Part shown: one piece after another, positions 7,724 through 15,129 of the stretch
Position numbering within the stretch: position 1 is the stretch's first letter
Layout: each line of letters opens with the position of its first letter
Source of the DNA: JBKHYJ01 sp046565505
Lineage (GTDB): Bacteria > Acidobacteriota > Blastocatellia > UBA7656
Direction: 5' to 3'
DNA: 64,000 nt
NCBI GenBank assembly: GCA_046565505.1
Contig: JBKHYJ010000053.1
Coordinates: 31,073-95,072 of the forward strand
Notes under the pieces: model-generated
Told to the model about the DNA's origin: nothing
Databases searched by the model: none
The model's input: the letters and a program-made list of their open reading frames with translations, nothing else
Program-made: the position numbers and the translations under genes

Positions 7724-7824
7724 GCAGTTACTCCGTTTCGGATTTCGGATCGAAGACGCCGGATTTGAGATTTTGCCGGGGCCTGGCCCGCCTAATCCGA
7801 AACCCAAAATCTAAAATCCGAAAT
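7724..7824. repeat. Intergenic heptad-repeat element, copy A
   Basis: The whole gap between two minus-strand genes is filled by an imperfect inverted repeat. The right arm is a run of seven-base units, AATCCGA, AACCCAA, AATCTAA, AATCCGA (7794-7821); the left arm (7736-7774) contains the complementary type, TTTCGGA and CGGATTT. Between the arms is a GC-rich core, GCCGGGGCCTGGCCCGCC (7775-7792). Copies B (16393-16500) and C (47919-48018) have the same construction and length. Confidence 0.7.
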
Positions 7825-9837
7825 TCATTTCATTGATGCCGCCGACGCGGGCCTGTACTCGACTATGTGCCCGGCTATCGCCGATGCGGCCACCGTGTAG
7901 GGCGACGCGAGATACATCTGTCCCGGCCCGCTGCGGCCCGGGAAATTCCTGTTCTGGGCGCTGATAACCACCTGCTGCTTCAGCGTGGTCACGCCCGGGC
8001 CCGCGTTGATGCAAGCCCCGCAGCTCGGCTCGATGATCTGCGCCCCGACATCGCGCAGTACGTCTATGTAGCCGCGCTCCTCACAGTATTTGCGCACTTC
8101 GATGGAACCGAACTGTATGAAGCATTGAACGTCTTTGTGAACGCGCTGGCCGCGCGCGAGCGCCTCGCGGAACACCCGCACGTACATGTCGAGGTCCTCT
8201 TTCTTCCCGGCCGTGCATGAGCCGCCGTAGGCGATGTCTATCTTCACGGGGGCCCCAAGCTCATCTACGAATAGGCCGTTGCCCGGGTCGCCGGGGGTCG
8301 CGATCATGGGGCGCAGGCGGCTCGCGTCTATGTCGATCGTGAGCGCGTACTGCGCGTCCTCGTCGCTGTGCATCCCTCCGCACAGCCTCTCGGCCTCCGC
8401 GCGCGTGAGGCCGCGCTCGACCAGGAATTCGACGGTCTTTTCGTCAGCCGCGACTATGCCTGTGAACCCGCCGACCTCGGCCGCCATGTTGGTCATGGTG
8501 GCGCGCTCGTCTATGCTGAGGCCGGCGACGGCCTCGCCCGTGTATTCGATTATTCGGCCGATCGCGTCGCCGTTGCGCACGAAGTCGGTGCGAAGTATCT
8601 CCAGCATGAAGTCTTTCGCGGTGACGTTCTCGGGCTTGCGCCCGGACACGCGGACGCGCACCTGCTCGGGCACGCGGACGCGCACGTCTTTAGTGATCCA
8701 CGAGTTGAAAATGTCGGTGGTGCCCACGCCGAAGGCGACCGCGCCGACCGCGCCCGCGTGCGGCGTGTGCGAGTCGGAGCCGATGATCACCTGGCCGGGC
8801 AGCGCGTAGTTCTGGAGTATCAGGCTGTGGCAGATGGCCTCCGAGCCCTTGCGGTCTGGAAGCGCGCCATGCAGGCGTATGCCCTGCTCGCGGGCGAAGT
8901 CGGCCTGCTTGCGGACCAGCTCGTGCGCGAGGTCCAGCAGCCCCATCGCCTTCCGCTCGGGCGGCATCACGTCGTCCAGGAACGTCAGGTGGTCCTGGAA
9001 GAAGTAGATCGACGAAGGGTCGTTGACCGGCTCGCGGCCCACGAGCTTCTCGTAAAAGATTGCCGCCATCGGCGTGACGTACTCGTGGCTGAAGCGTATG
9101 TCCGTGCTCACGAACCCCGTGTCGCCGGGCTTGACGGCCGCGACCCCGACTTCATTCTTGGAGAGGTCCGTGACGAAGTGCCGCGCGAAGATTTTCTCCG
9201 CCAGCGTCATCGGCCGCGGGGCCGTGTCGATCCGCGGGGGCGTAACCTTGCCCTGAAGCCGGGCGACGTTGAAAGGGAACAGGCCGCCGTACTCGATTAT
9301 CTGCCGGGTTATCTCGTCCTCGCCGCACGTGAACTCCTCGAGCGATATCTCCTCGCCGCCCGCGATCCGCGCGATCAGGTCGAAGTTCGTAGACGCCAGC
9401 AGCCCCAGGTTCTGGCAGTTCTGTTTATAGATGCGCTCGATGTTTTCGGCTATGACGCAGCGTATCCCGGCCGCGATCTCCGCGTAAGGCGACTGCTCGC
9501 GGCTCGACCCCTTCCCGCGCCGCTTGCCGGAGACCGAGGCAACGAAGCCGCCATTCTTGACGTCGTTGCGCTTGATGGGGAACTCGTCGCCGCACTTCAG
9601 CCCCAGGTATACGAATTCGCCCAGCGTCTCGTCGAAGTGATAGCAGATGTAGGCCGGCGTGATCTCGTCCGTGGAGATGTCGTTCCTGAGCGGCGGGATG
9701 TTACGCGGGTCTAAATCATCGCCTTCGATTTGCGACCTGACCAGCGCGGGGTCTTCGGCAAGGAAGAGTATGCGGCCACTTAATTTGACTTCGGACGGTC
9801 GTTTCTCCACTTCGCGGCGGAGCAAGCTCTCGATCAT
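7825..9837 (-). CDS. Aconitase-family hydratase with the swivel domain at the N terminus
   Basis: A 670-residue [4Fe-4S] hydro-lyase of the aconitase superfamily. Residues 1-200 hold the swivel (LeuD-like) domain, with the substrate loop RRGKGSSREQSPYAEIAAG near residue 110; this domain is normally at the C terminus of AcnA. The catalytic domains follow, with IGSDSHTPHAGAVGAVAFG, the cluster cysteines in GGSCTAGKKEDL and EPSCGACINAG, and RNFPGRSGPGQMYLASP near the end. The order swivel-then-catalytic resembles AcnB without its HEAT domain. Substrate may be citrate, 2-methylcitrate or another 2-hydroxyacid; I favour aconitase because it sits beside an E1 gene, but that is inference. A good promoter lies at 9917-9945. 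Confidence 0.85.
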   Translation of the reverse strand: MIESLLRREVEKRPSEVKLSGRILFLAEDPALVRSQIEGDDLDPRNIPPLRNDISTDEITPAYICYHFDETLGEFVYLGLKCGDEFPIKRNDVKNGGFVASVSGKRRGKGSSREQSPYAEIAAGIRCVIAENIERIYKQNCQNLGLLASTNFDLIARIAGGEEISLEEFTCGEDEITRQIIEYGGLFPFNVARLQGKVTPPRIDTAPRPMTLAEKIFARHFVTDLSKNEVGVAAVKPGDTGFVSTDIRFSHEYVTPMAAIFYEKLVGREPVNDPSSIYFFQDHLTFLDDVMPPERKAMGLLDLAHELVRKQADFAREQGIRLHGALPDRKGSEAICHSLILQNYALPGQVIIGSDSHTPHAGAVGAVAFGVGTTDIFNSWITKDVRVRVPEQVRVRVSGRKPENVTAKDFMLEILRTDFVRNGDAIGRIIEYTGEAVAGLSIDERATMTNMAAEVGGFTGIVAADEKTVEFLVERGLTRAEAERLCGGMHSDEDAQYALTIDIDASRLRPMIATPGDPGNGLFVDELGAPVKIDIAYGGSCTAGKKEDLDMYVRVFREALARGQRVHKDVQCFIQFGSIEVRKYCEERGYIDVLRDVGAQIIEPSCGACINAGPGVTTLKQQVVISAQNRNFPGRSGPGQMYLASPYTVAASAIAGHIVEYRPASAASMK

Positions 9838-9916
9838 CTATTAAACCTCTGTGAAATTATTAAGACTCAGTTGCGGCGTCGGTCAGGTCACAAAAAATGA
9901 TTCGGCCGCAAATTAC

Positions 9917-9945
9917 ATTCTAACTCTAGCGGCGCGGTTTATCAA
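9917..9945 (-). promoter_or_regulatory. Promoter of the aconitase-family gene
   Basis: On the minus strand TTGATA (9945-9940), a 17-base spacer and TAGAAT (9922-9917) match the housekeeping consensus at five of six and five of six positions. The start would be near 9910, giving a leader of about 73 bases before the gene at 9837. Confidence 0.6.
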
Positions 9946-9964
9946 AAGCAGGAGGTGAAGACGT

Positions 9965-10135
9965 ATGGCCGCCTGGCCCGCCGCACGCTTCGGGCGCGGC
10001 CGTCGAATTAGCGCGGGAAGCATTTGGGATTGTGGCACGCGAGGCGGCCGCCCCCGCGCCGTCACGACCCCGGAGGCGAGTCCGGCATGGGGGCGCGGCA
10101 GTCCCGGTCGTGGTATTTCTTGCCGCCTTCTTTAA
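9965..10135 (+). CDS. Possible small ORF with a strong ribosome site
   Basis: A 56-residue frame starts at 9965 behind AGGAGGTGAAGACGT, a near-perfect Shine-Dalgarno at ideal spacing. The product is Arg/Gly-rich (for example RFGRGRR) with three cysteines or fewer and no recognisable domain. Coding bias looks like random GC-rich sequence, and no clear plus-strand promoter is visible. It occupies most of the otherwise gene-free stretch 9838-10179. The strong ribosome site is the only real support. Confidence 0.25.
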   Translation: MAAWPAARFGRGRRISAGSIWDCGTRGGRPRAVTTPEASPAWGRGSPGRGISCRLL

Positions 10136-10152
10136 CGCGGACTAAATCCGGC

Positions 10153-10169
10153 CCGGGGCCGCGCCCCGG
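10153..10169 (-). terminator. GC hairpin after the acyl-CoA dehydrogenase gene
   Basis: CCGGGGC (10153-10159) and GCCCCGG (10163-10169) form a perfect 7-bp stem with a three-base loop, 11 bp past the stop at 10180 on the minus strand. No T-tract follows. Confidence 0.45.
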
Positions 10170-10179
10170 CAACGAAGGC

Positions 10180-11361
10180 CTACGCGTCGCCGATAATCAG
10201 CTTGGCGATCGTCTGAAGCTGCATGTTTGACGTGCCCTCGTAAATCTTGCCGATCTTGGCGTCGCGGTAATACTTCTCCGCCGGGTAATCTTTCGTGTAG
10301 CCATAGCCGCCGTAAAGCTCTACGACCTGCGACGTGACATGCTCGGCGACCTGCGAGGTGAAGAGCTTCGCCATCGCCGCCTGCACGACGAAGTTCTCGC
10401 CCGCGTCCTTCAGCCGCGCGGCGTTATAGACCATCAGCCGGGCGGCCTCAAGCTCGGTCGCTATCTGCGCGATCTGGAATTGCACGCCCTGGAACCGCGC
10501 TATCGCGCCGCCGAATTGCTGGCGCTCTTTGGTGTAGCCTATGCCGTATTCGAGCGCGCCCTGCGACAGCCCCACCATCTGGGAGCCGATGCCTATGCGG
10601 CCTTCGTTGAGCGTCTCAATCGCTATCTTATACCCGCGGCCCACTTCGCCGAGTATGTTCTCTTTCTTCACGGCGCAGTCTTCCAGGATCAACTCGCAGG
10701 TGGAGCTGGCGCGGATGCCCAGCTTGTTCTCTTTCTTGCCGACGGCGAAGCCCGGGAAGTCCCTCTCGACGAGGAAGGCCGTTATGCCGCGGTAGCCCTT
10801 TTCCGGCGCGACGTTGGCGAAGACTATGAAGAGGCCCGCCTCGGCCCCATTCGTTATCCAGAGCTTGCGGCCGTTGATCACGTACACGTCGCCTTTGTCC
10901 TCGGCGCGCGTTGCCAGCGCGAAGGCGTCCGAGCCGGAGGCGGCCTCGGAAAGCGCATACGCCCCAACAGTGTCTGAGGCCAGGCGCGTCAGGTAGCGGC
11001 GCTTCTGGTCTTCGCTGGCCCATGTGAGAATCGCGTTGTTGACGAGCGTGTTCTGCACGTCCACGATGACGCCCGCGGACGCGTCCGCGCGCGACAGCTC
11101 TTCGACGGCGAGGATGGAATTAAAGAAGCTGCCGCCCTGGCCGCCGTACTCTTCCGGGATGGCGATGCCCATGAGGCCGAGCTCGAAAAATTGCTTGATG
11201 AGGTCGGCGGAGAACTTGCCCTGCTCGTCCATCTCGGCGGCGAGCGGGCGGACCTGTTGGTCCGCGAACTCGCGGACGGACTGGCGGAAAAGTAATTCTT
11301 CATCCGTTAAAGAAGTCAGCGGACGCGGCGCGGTCTCAGAAGCAGTCGCAGGATGTGACAT
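10180..11361 (-). CDS. Acyl-CoA dehydrogenase, short/branched-chain type
   Basis: A 393-residue FAD enzyme that introduces the alpha-beta double bond into acyl-CoA and passes electrons to electron-transfer flavoprotein. The N-terminal helical domain runs to about residue 130; the flavin and substrate loops are YALSEAASGSDAFAL and LWITNGAEAG; the C-terminal helical domain ends with GGYGYTKDYPAEKYYRDAK and KIYEGTSNMQLQ. The Glu in YEGTS is the catalytic base position of the short-chain and branched-chain classes. A branched-chain substrate would fit the 2-oxoacid dehydrogenase genes in this window, but this is not proven. A near-identical 15-base direct repeat occurs at the start codon and about 50 bp upstream (11355-11369 and 11405-11419). 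Confidence 0.92.
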   Translation of the reverse strand: MSHPATASETAPRPLTSLTDEELLFRQSVREFADQQVRPLAAEMDEQGKFSADLIKQFFELGLMGIAIPEEYGGQGGSFFNSILAVEELSRADASAGVIVDVQNTLVNNAILTWASEDQKRRYLTRLASDTVGAYALSEAASGSDAFALATRAEDKGDVYVINGRKLWITNGAEAGLFIVFANVAPEKGYRGITAFLVERDFPGFAVGKKENKLGIRASSTCELILEDCAVKKENILGEVGRGYKIAIETLNEGRIGIGSQMVGLSQGALEYGIGYTKERQQFGGAIARFQGVQFQIAQIATELEAARLMVYNAARLKDAGENFVVQAAMAKLFTSQVAEHVTSQVVELYGGYGYTKDYPAEKYYRDAKIGKIYEGTSNMQLQTIAKLIIGDA

Positions 11362-11635
11362 TCAATCTACCCCCGGCCCCAAGGCCAAAAGATGAACTGT
11401 GACGGTGACACTCAATCTAACACGGCGATTTGAAGCGCCGCAAGTTTGCTTTGCCGCGCGGGGTCGGCGGCCGGGTGTGGTATTCTTGAGGAGGGGGCGC
11501 GGGCGAACTTGCCGCCGCGCTGTTTCGTAGTAAGACTGGACTTCGCTTTTCCGTTGAATCAATTTTCTTATAAACGAGCGCGAGTTTAATGGCCGGGGCG
11601 TCGCCCCCCTGCTCCGGCCCGCCCACGGAGGGAGT

Positions 11636-12109
11636 ATGTTTTGTCAGTCTTGTGGCGCGGAGAACGCCTACGGGTTGAGGTACTGTAAGCGTTGCGGAGA
11701 GGGCCTGACGCAAGCGCAGCAATCGAGCGGCCCGCCGCACGAGGCCGGCTTCAAGAAGTTATCGGGGATGTTCTGGGCCGTGTCCGTGTTCGGCATCGTT
11801 TCGCTCGCGGCGCTCTTCGGCAGCGCGATCCCGCTGACGATCTTCGGCGCGGATAGGCACACGCTCATGCTCATGTTTTTATTCGGCGCGATGTCCATCG
11901 TGATGATCGCGGGGATGCTCACCTGGCAGTTGTCGCGGCTCATCACTATGGTCAAAGGCGGCGAGCGCCCGCCCCGGCATACGAGGCCGGCGGCGGAGCA
12001 GGGTTACCCCCAGATCACCTCGCCCCCGATGTCCATGCCCGACGTCACAGAGCACACGACGCGCAACTTCGATCATTCGGTTTACAAAGAGCCGCGCGCG
12101 CGCGAATAA
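11636..12109 (+). CDS. Zinc-ribbon membrane protein with VTEHTTRNFD tail (paralogue 1)
   Basis: A 157-residue protein. Residues 1-25 are a zinc ribbon (CQSCGAEN, then CKRCGEG). Two transmembrane segments follow (about 48-68 and 80-100), then a proline-rich stretch and the C-terminal motif VTEHTTRNFDHSVY. The same layout and the same tail motif recur in the next gene (12166-12663). The ribbon and the tail should both be cytoplasmic if the two segments form a hairpin. GGAGG precedes the ATG at good spacing. Function unknown; the conserved tail suggests a binding or processing site. Confidence 0.8.
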   Translation: MFCQSCGAENAYGLRYCKRCGEGLTQAQQSSGPPHEAGFKKLSGMFWAVSVFGIVSLAALFGSAIPLTIFGADRHTLMLMFLFGAMSIVMIAGMLTWQLSRLITMVKGGERPPRHTRPAAEQGYPQITSPPMSMPDVTEHTTRNFDHSVYKEPRARE

Positions 12110-12165
12110 TCTCTTAAAGCTAAATCGGGAAGGCTGCGCTGGCCTGCGGGATTCGGAGGGGAGAA

Positions 12166-12663
12166 ATGTACTGCTCATCTTGCGGCACTGAGACTACGCC
12201 GGGGCTGAAGTATTGCAAGCGCTGCGGGGCGAACCTGAGTTCGAGCGCGGACGCGCCCGCGCAAAAAAAATTCCCGCTCGTACTGTCGATATCATTCCTG
12301 GCGCTTATGGCCTTCGTGCTCGGCATCGGCCTGATCGCCCCGTTCGCGATCGTGTCGGAGACGCTCGGCCGCGGGATAAACATAGACAGCCTGATGCCCA
12401 TACTGATCCTGATACCTTGCGTGGCCTTCGGCGTCATCTCGCTATTAGTATGGCTCATGCTGCGCCTAATAAAAATCTACCAGCACCCGGGCACCCCGGC
12501 CCGGCCCGGCGAGGTGAGGCAGGCCCCCGCCAAAGGCTACACGCCGGCCCAGGTCGCGGCGCCGCCTGAAATGCTCGGGAGTGTGACGGAGCACACCACG
12601 CGCAACTTCGACTCGGCCGAGCACAGGGCGCGCACGCGCGAGTCGGCTAAGGACACGCGGTAG
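12166..12663 (+). CDS. Zinc-ribbon membrane protein with VTEHTTRNFD tail (paralogue 2)
   Basis: A 165-residue paralogue of the gene just upstream, 56 bp away on the same strand. It has the N-terminal zinc ribbon (CSSCGTET, CKRCGANL), two hydrophobic segments (about 40-62 and 80-105), and the tail SVTEHTTRNFDSAEH. Between the paralogues the ribbon, the membrane hairpin and the last motif are conserved while the linkers differ, which points to selection on the tail. GGAGGGG lies ahead of the ATG. Probably co-transcribed with its paralogue after a tandem duplication. Confidence 0.8.
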   Translation: MYCSSCGTETTPGLKYCKRCGANLSSSADAPAQKKFPLVLSISFLALMAFVLGIGLIAPFAIVSETLGRGINIDSLMPILILIPCVAFGVISLLVWLMLRLIKIYQHPGTPARPGEVRQAPAKGYTPAQVAAPPEMLGSVTEHTTRNFDSAEHRARTRESAKDTR

Positions 12664-12740
12664 CCTCGCCGGAGCCTGAGGGCGCGGCGGCCCGGCGCGC
12701 GGGCCCGGAGGGGCTTCCCTCCCGCTTAATCTGAGCGGCG

Positions 12741-12770
12741 TTGACATGGACTAGAGTTGTCAGGGAATAT
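12741..12770 (+). promoter_or_regulatory. Possible promoter of the ABC exporter genes
   Basis: A perfect -35 box TTGACA (12741-12746) is followed after 18 bases by GAATAT (12765-12770). The -10 box is weak. The first gene starts at 12852. Confidence 0.35.
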
Positions 12771-12851
12771 TCTCGCCGCGCGTCACACACCCGGCTCGAA
12801 CATGAGAGAACACGGACTCGTGACGCGCATGCGCGCCGCGGAGGGCATTCG

Positions 12852-13784
12852 ATGGACATCATAGAACTGAAGGGCGTGACCAAGCGGTTCGACGAATTCA
12901 TTGCGGTCAGGGACTTGTCCTTTGAAGTCCGGCGAGGGACCATATTCGGCTTACTCGGGCCGAACGGCGCGGGCAAGACCACTTCGATCCGCATGATCGT
13001 CAATATAACCGCGCCCGACGAGGGCGAAGTCCTCGTCATGGGCCGCCGCGTCTCGCCCGAGCTTCAGCAGCGCATAGGGTACCTGCCGGAGGAGCGCGGA
13101 CTCTACAAGAAGATGACGGTCAATGACCAGCTGATATTCTTCGCCGCGCTCAAAGGGATAGACTCTCGCGAGGCCGCGCGGCGCGTAGACGACTGGCTGG
13201 CGAGGCTCGACCTCTCGGAGTGGAAAGGCAAGAAGCCGCCGGACCTCTCGAAGGGCATGCAGCAGAAGGTTCAATTCATCGTGACCGCCATACACGACCC
13301 GGACGTGCTGATACTCGACGAACCTTTCTCAGGGCTCGACCCCGTCAGCGTCAACACGCTCAAAGAAGTCATACTCGACCTCAAAAAACAGGGCAAGACG
13401 ATAATATTTTCGACCCACCAGATGGAGCAGGTCGAGCAGATGTGCGACGACATATGCCTGATAAATCATGCGACGAAAGTGCTGGGCGGCGGGCTCAAAG
13501 AGGTTAAGGGCCGCTTCGGCCGCAACACGGTGATACTGGATTACGAGGGGCCGGACTCCTTCCTGACGGCCGACCTGGTCAAGCGCCACAACCAGTTCCC
13601 TAACTACAGCGAGATATTGCTACAGGACGGGGCCGACGCGCAGGAGGTGCTCAAGCGCGCGCTGGCGGCGGGCGCGCGCGTGAATCGCTTCGAGCTGGTC
13701 GAGCCCTCGCTGAACGAAATCTTCATAGAGAGCGTCACGGGGAAATCGAGCGGCAAACAGGCGGCGGAGGGCGGGGGCAGGTGA
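12852..13784 (+). CDS. ABC exporter ATP-binding protein (NatA-like)
   Basis: A 310-residue nucleotide-binding subunit. Walker A is GLLGPNGAGKTTS, the signature loop LSKGMQQKVQ, Walker B LILDEPFSGLDP and the switch histidine is in FSTHQMEQ. The region after residue 230 is the small C-terminal domain found in NatA/CcmA-type exporters. I start it at the ATG at 12852 (MDIIELKGV); the longer frame to 12741 runs through the promoter. The permease follows three bases after the stop. Substrate unknown: sodium, drugs or lipids are all possible for this family. Confidence 0.92.
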   Translation: MDIIELKGVTKRFDEFIAVRDLSFEVRRGTIFGLLGPNGAGKTTSIRMIVNITAPDEGEVLVMGRRVSPELQQRIGYLPEERGLYKKMTVNDQLIFFAALKGIDSREAARRVDDWLARLDLSEWKGKKPPDLSKGMQQKVQFIVTAIHDPDVLILDEPFSGLDPVSVNTLKEVILDLKKQGKTIIFSTHQMEQVEQMCDDICLINHATKVLGGGLKEVKGRFGRNTVILDYEGPDSFLTADLVKRHNQFPNYSEILLQDGADAQEVLKRALAAGARVNRFELVEPSLNEIFIESVTGKSSGKQAAEGGGR

Positions 13785-13787
13785 GAG

Positions 13788-15086
13788 ATGAAAAAAACGT
13801 TGGTCATCATCAAGCGTGAGTACATCGTACGCGTCCGCACTAAGGCTTTCTTGATCGGCACTATCGTAAGCCCGCTGCTTTTGATGGCGCTGGTCATACT
13901 GCCCGGCTTCCTCGCCGCGCGGGGCGGCGGCGACCGCCATGTCACGGTCGTCGATCAGAGCGGCGACCCGGAGTTATTCAACGTCATCAAGAATAAGGTG
14001 GAGTCGCGCGTCGCGGACCCCGAAGGCAGGGACGCCGGCCCGCCCGGCTCGCGCTACATCCTCACGGAAAAAGTCGTGCCGCCGGGGCAGAACGTGGATG
14101 AGGTCATCGCGCAGGACTACGGCCAGGACGGCAAGAAGGACTCTGATAAGGCGTACCTGATTTTGCCGCAGGGCGTCACAGAGGGCGCGCGGCCGGAGTA
14201 CCGCGCGAAGAACACGAGCGACTTCGGCCTAAACTCTTTCCGCCAGGCCATCAGCGCGGCCATCGTCGAGCGCAGGCTCGCCAAAGCCGGGCTCGACCCG
14301 GGCCAGATAAACCGCTACATGGACCCCATAGAATTGGAGCGGCGCAAGCTCGGCGCGGGGGGAGCGGCCGAGGAGGACGGCGGCGAAGGTACCTTCATCG
14401 TCGCGTTCATCATGCTGTTTTTCATCTATATGTCCGTGCTGTTTTACGGCCTGTTCGTCATGCGCGGCGTCATCGAGGAGAAGCAGTCGCGCATAGTGGA
14501 GGTCGTAATATCTTCGGTCAGGCCGACTCAGATGATGCTGGGCAAGCTGATAGGCATAGGGCTCGTGGGGCTGACGCAGGTGGGGATGTGGGCGCTTTCG
14601 GCGGCGCTGCTGTCGATGTTCGGGGCCTCGATGTTTTCGTCGCGCGGCGTCACGCTCCCGAAGATCCCGCCGATCTTATTCGTCTACTTCGTGACCTTCT
14701 TCGTGCTCGGGTACTTCCTCTACGCCACGCTGTACGCGATGGTGGGCGCGATGGTGTCGAGCGAAGAGGACGCGCAGCAGGCCCAGATGCCCGTGACGCT
14801 GGTGATAGTCGTGCCGATGATGCTGTTCGGGATGGTGATGGCGAACCCCAACGGCGCGACCTCGGTAGCGCTTTCGCTGGTGCCGTTCTTCGCGCCTACG
14901 CTGATGATGATGCGCATCGCCGTCATCAACCCGCCCGTCTGGCAGATTCTACTGTCGATGTCGATCATGGTGGTGACGATACTCGCCTGCACATGGCTGG
15001 CGGCCAGAATTTACCGCGTGGGAATCCTTATGTACGGCAAGCGGCCGAGCCTGGCGGAGCTGGGCCGGTGGATCCGCTACAGCTAG
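13788..15086 (+). CDS. ABC-2 type exporter permease (NatB-like)
   Basis: A 432-residue permease. One N-terminal transmembrane segment (about 22-45) is followed by a large extracytoplasmic loop (about 45-195), then five or six membrane segments from residue 200 to the end. The segment after the first of these, GVIEEKQSRIVEVVISSVRPTQMMLGK, is typical of the ABC-2/NatB family coupling region. It starts three bases after its ATPase, so the two form one transporter. Its start MKKTLVIIKREYIVRVRTKAF is the family form, with a basic amphipathic beginning. Confidence 0.9.
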   Translation: MKKTLVIIKREYIVRVRTKAFLIGTIVSPLLLMALVILPGFLAARGGGDRHVTVVDQSGDPELFNVIKNKVESRVADPEGRDAGPPGSRYILTEKVVPPGQNVDEVIAQDYGQDGKKDSDKAYLILPQGVTEGARPEYRAKNTSDFGLNSFRQAISAAIVERRLAKAGLDPGQINRYMDPIELERRKLGAGGAAEEDGGEGTFIVAFIMLFFIYMSVLFYGLFVMRGVIEEKQSRIVEVVISSVRPTQMMLGKLIGIGLVGLTQVGMWALSAALLSMFGASMFSSRGVTLPKIPPILFVYFVTFFVLGYFLYATLYAMVGAMVSSEEDAQQAQMPVTLVIVVPMMLFGMVMANPNGATSVALSLVPFFAPTLMMMRIAVINPPVWQILLSMSIMVVTILACTWLAARIYRVGILMYGKRPSLAELGRWIRYS

Positions 15087-15129
15087 CGGGCGGCCCCGCC
15101 GGAAGGTCGAAGGGTGGGAAGCTTGGGAG

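Noticed and set aside
7724..7807. N-terminal extension of the fused E1
   Set aside because: It translates repeat copy A; the family start is the ATG at 7723.
8368..9714. 448-residue frame opposite the aconitase-family gene
   Set aside because: Antisense shadow; the real gene has all cluster motifs.
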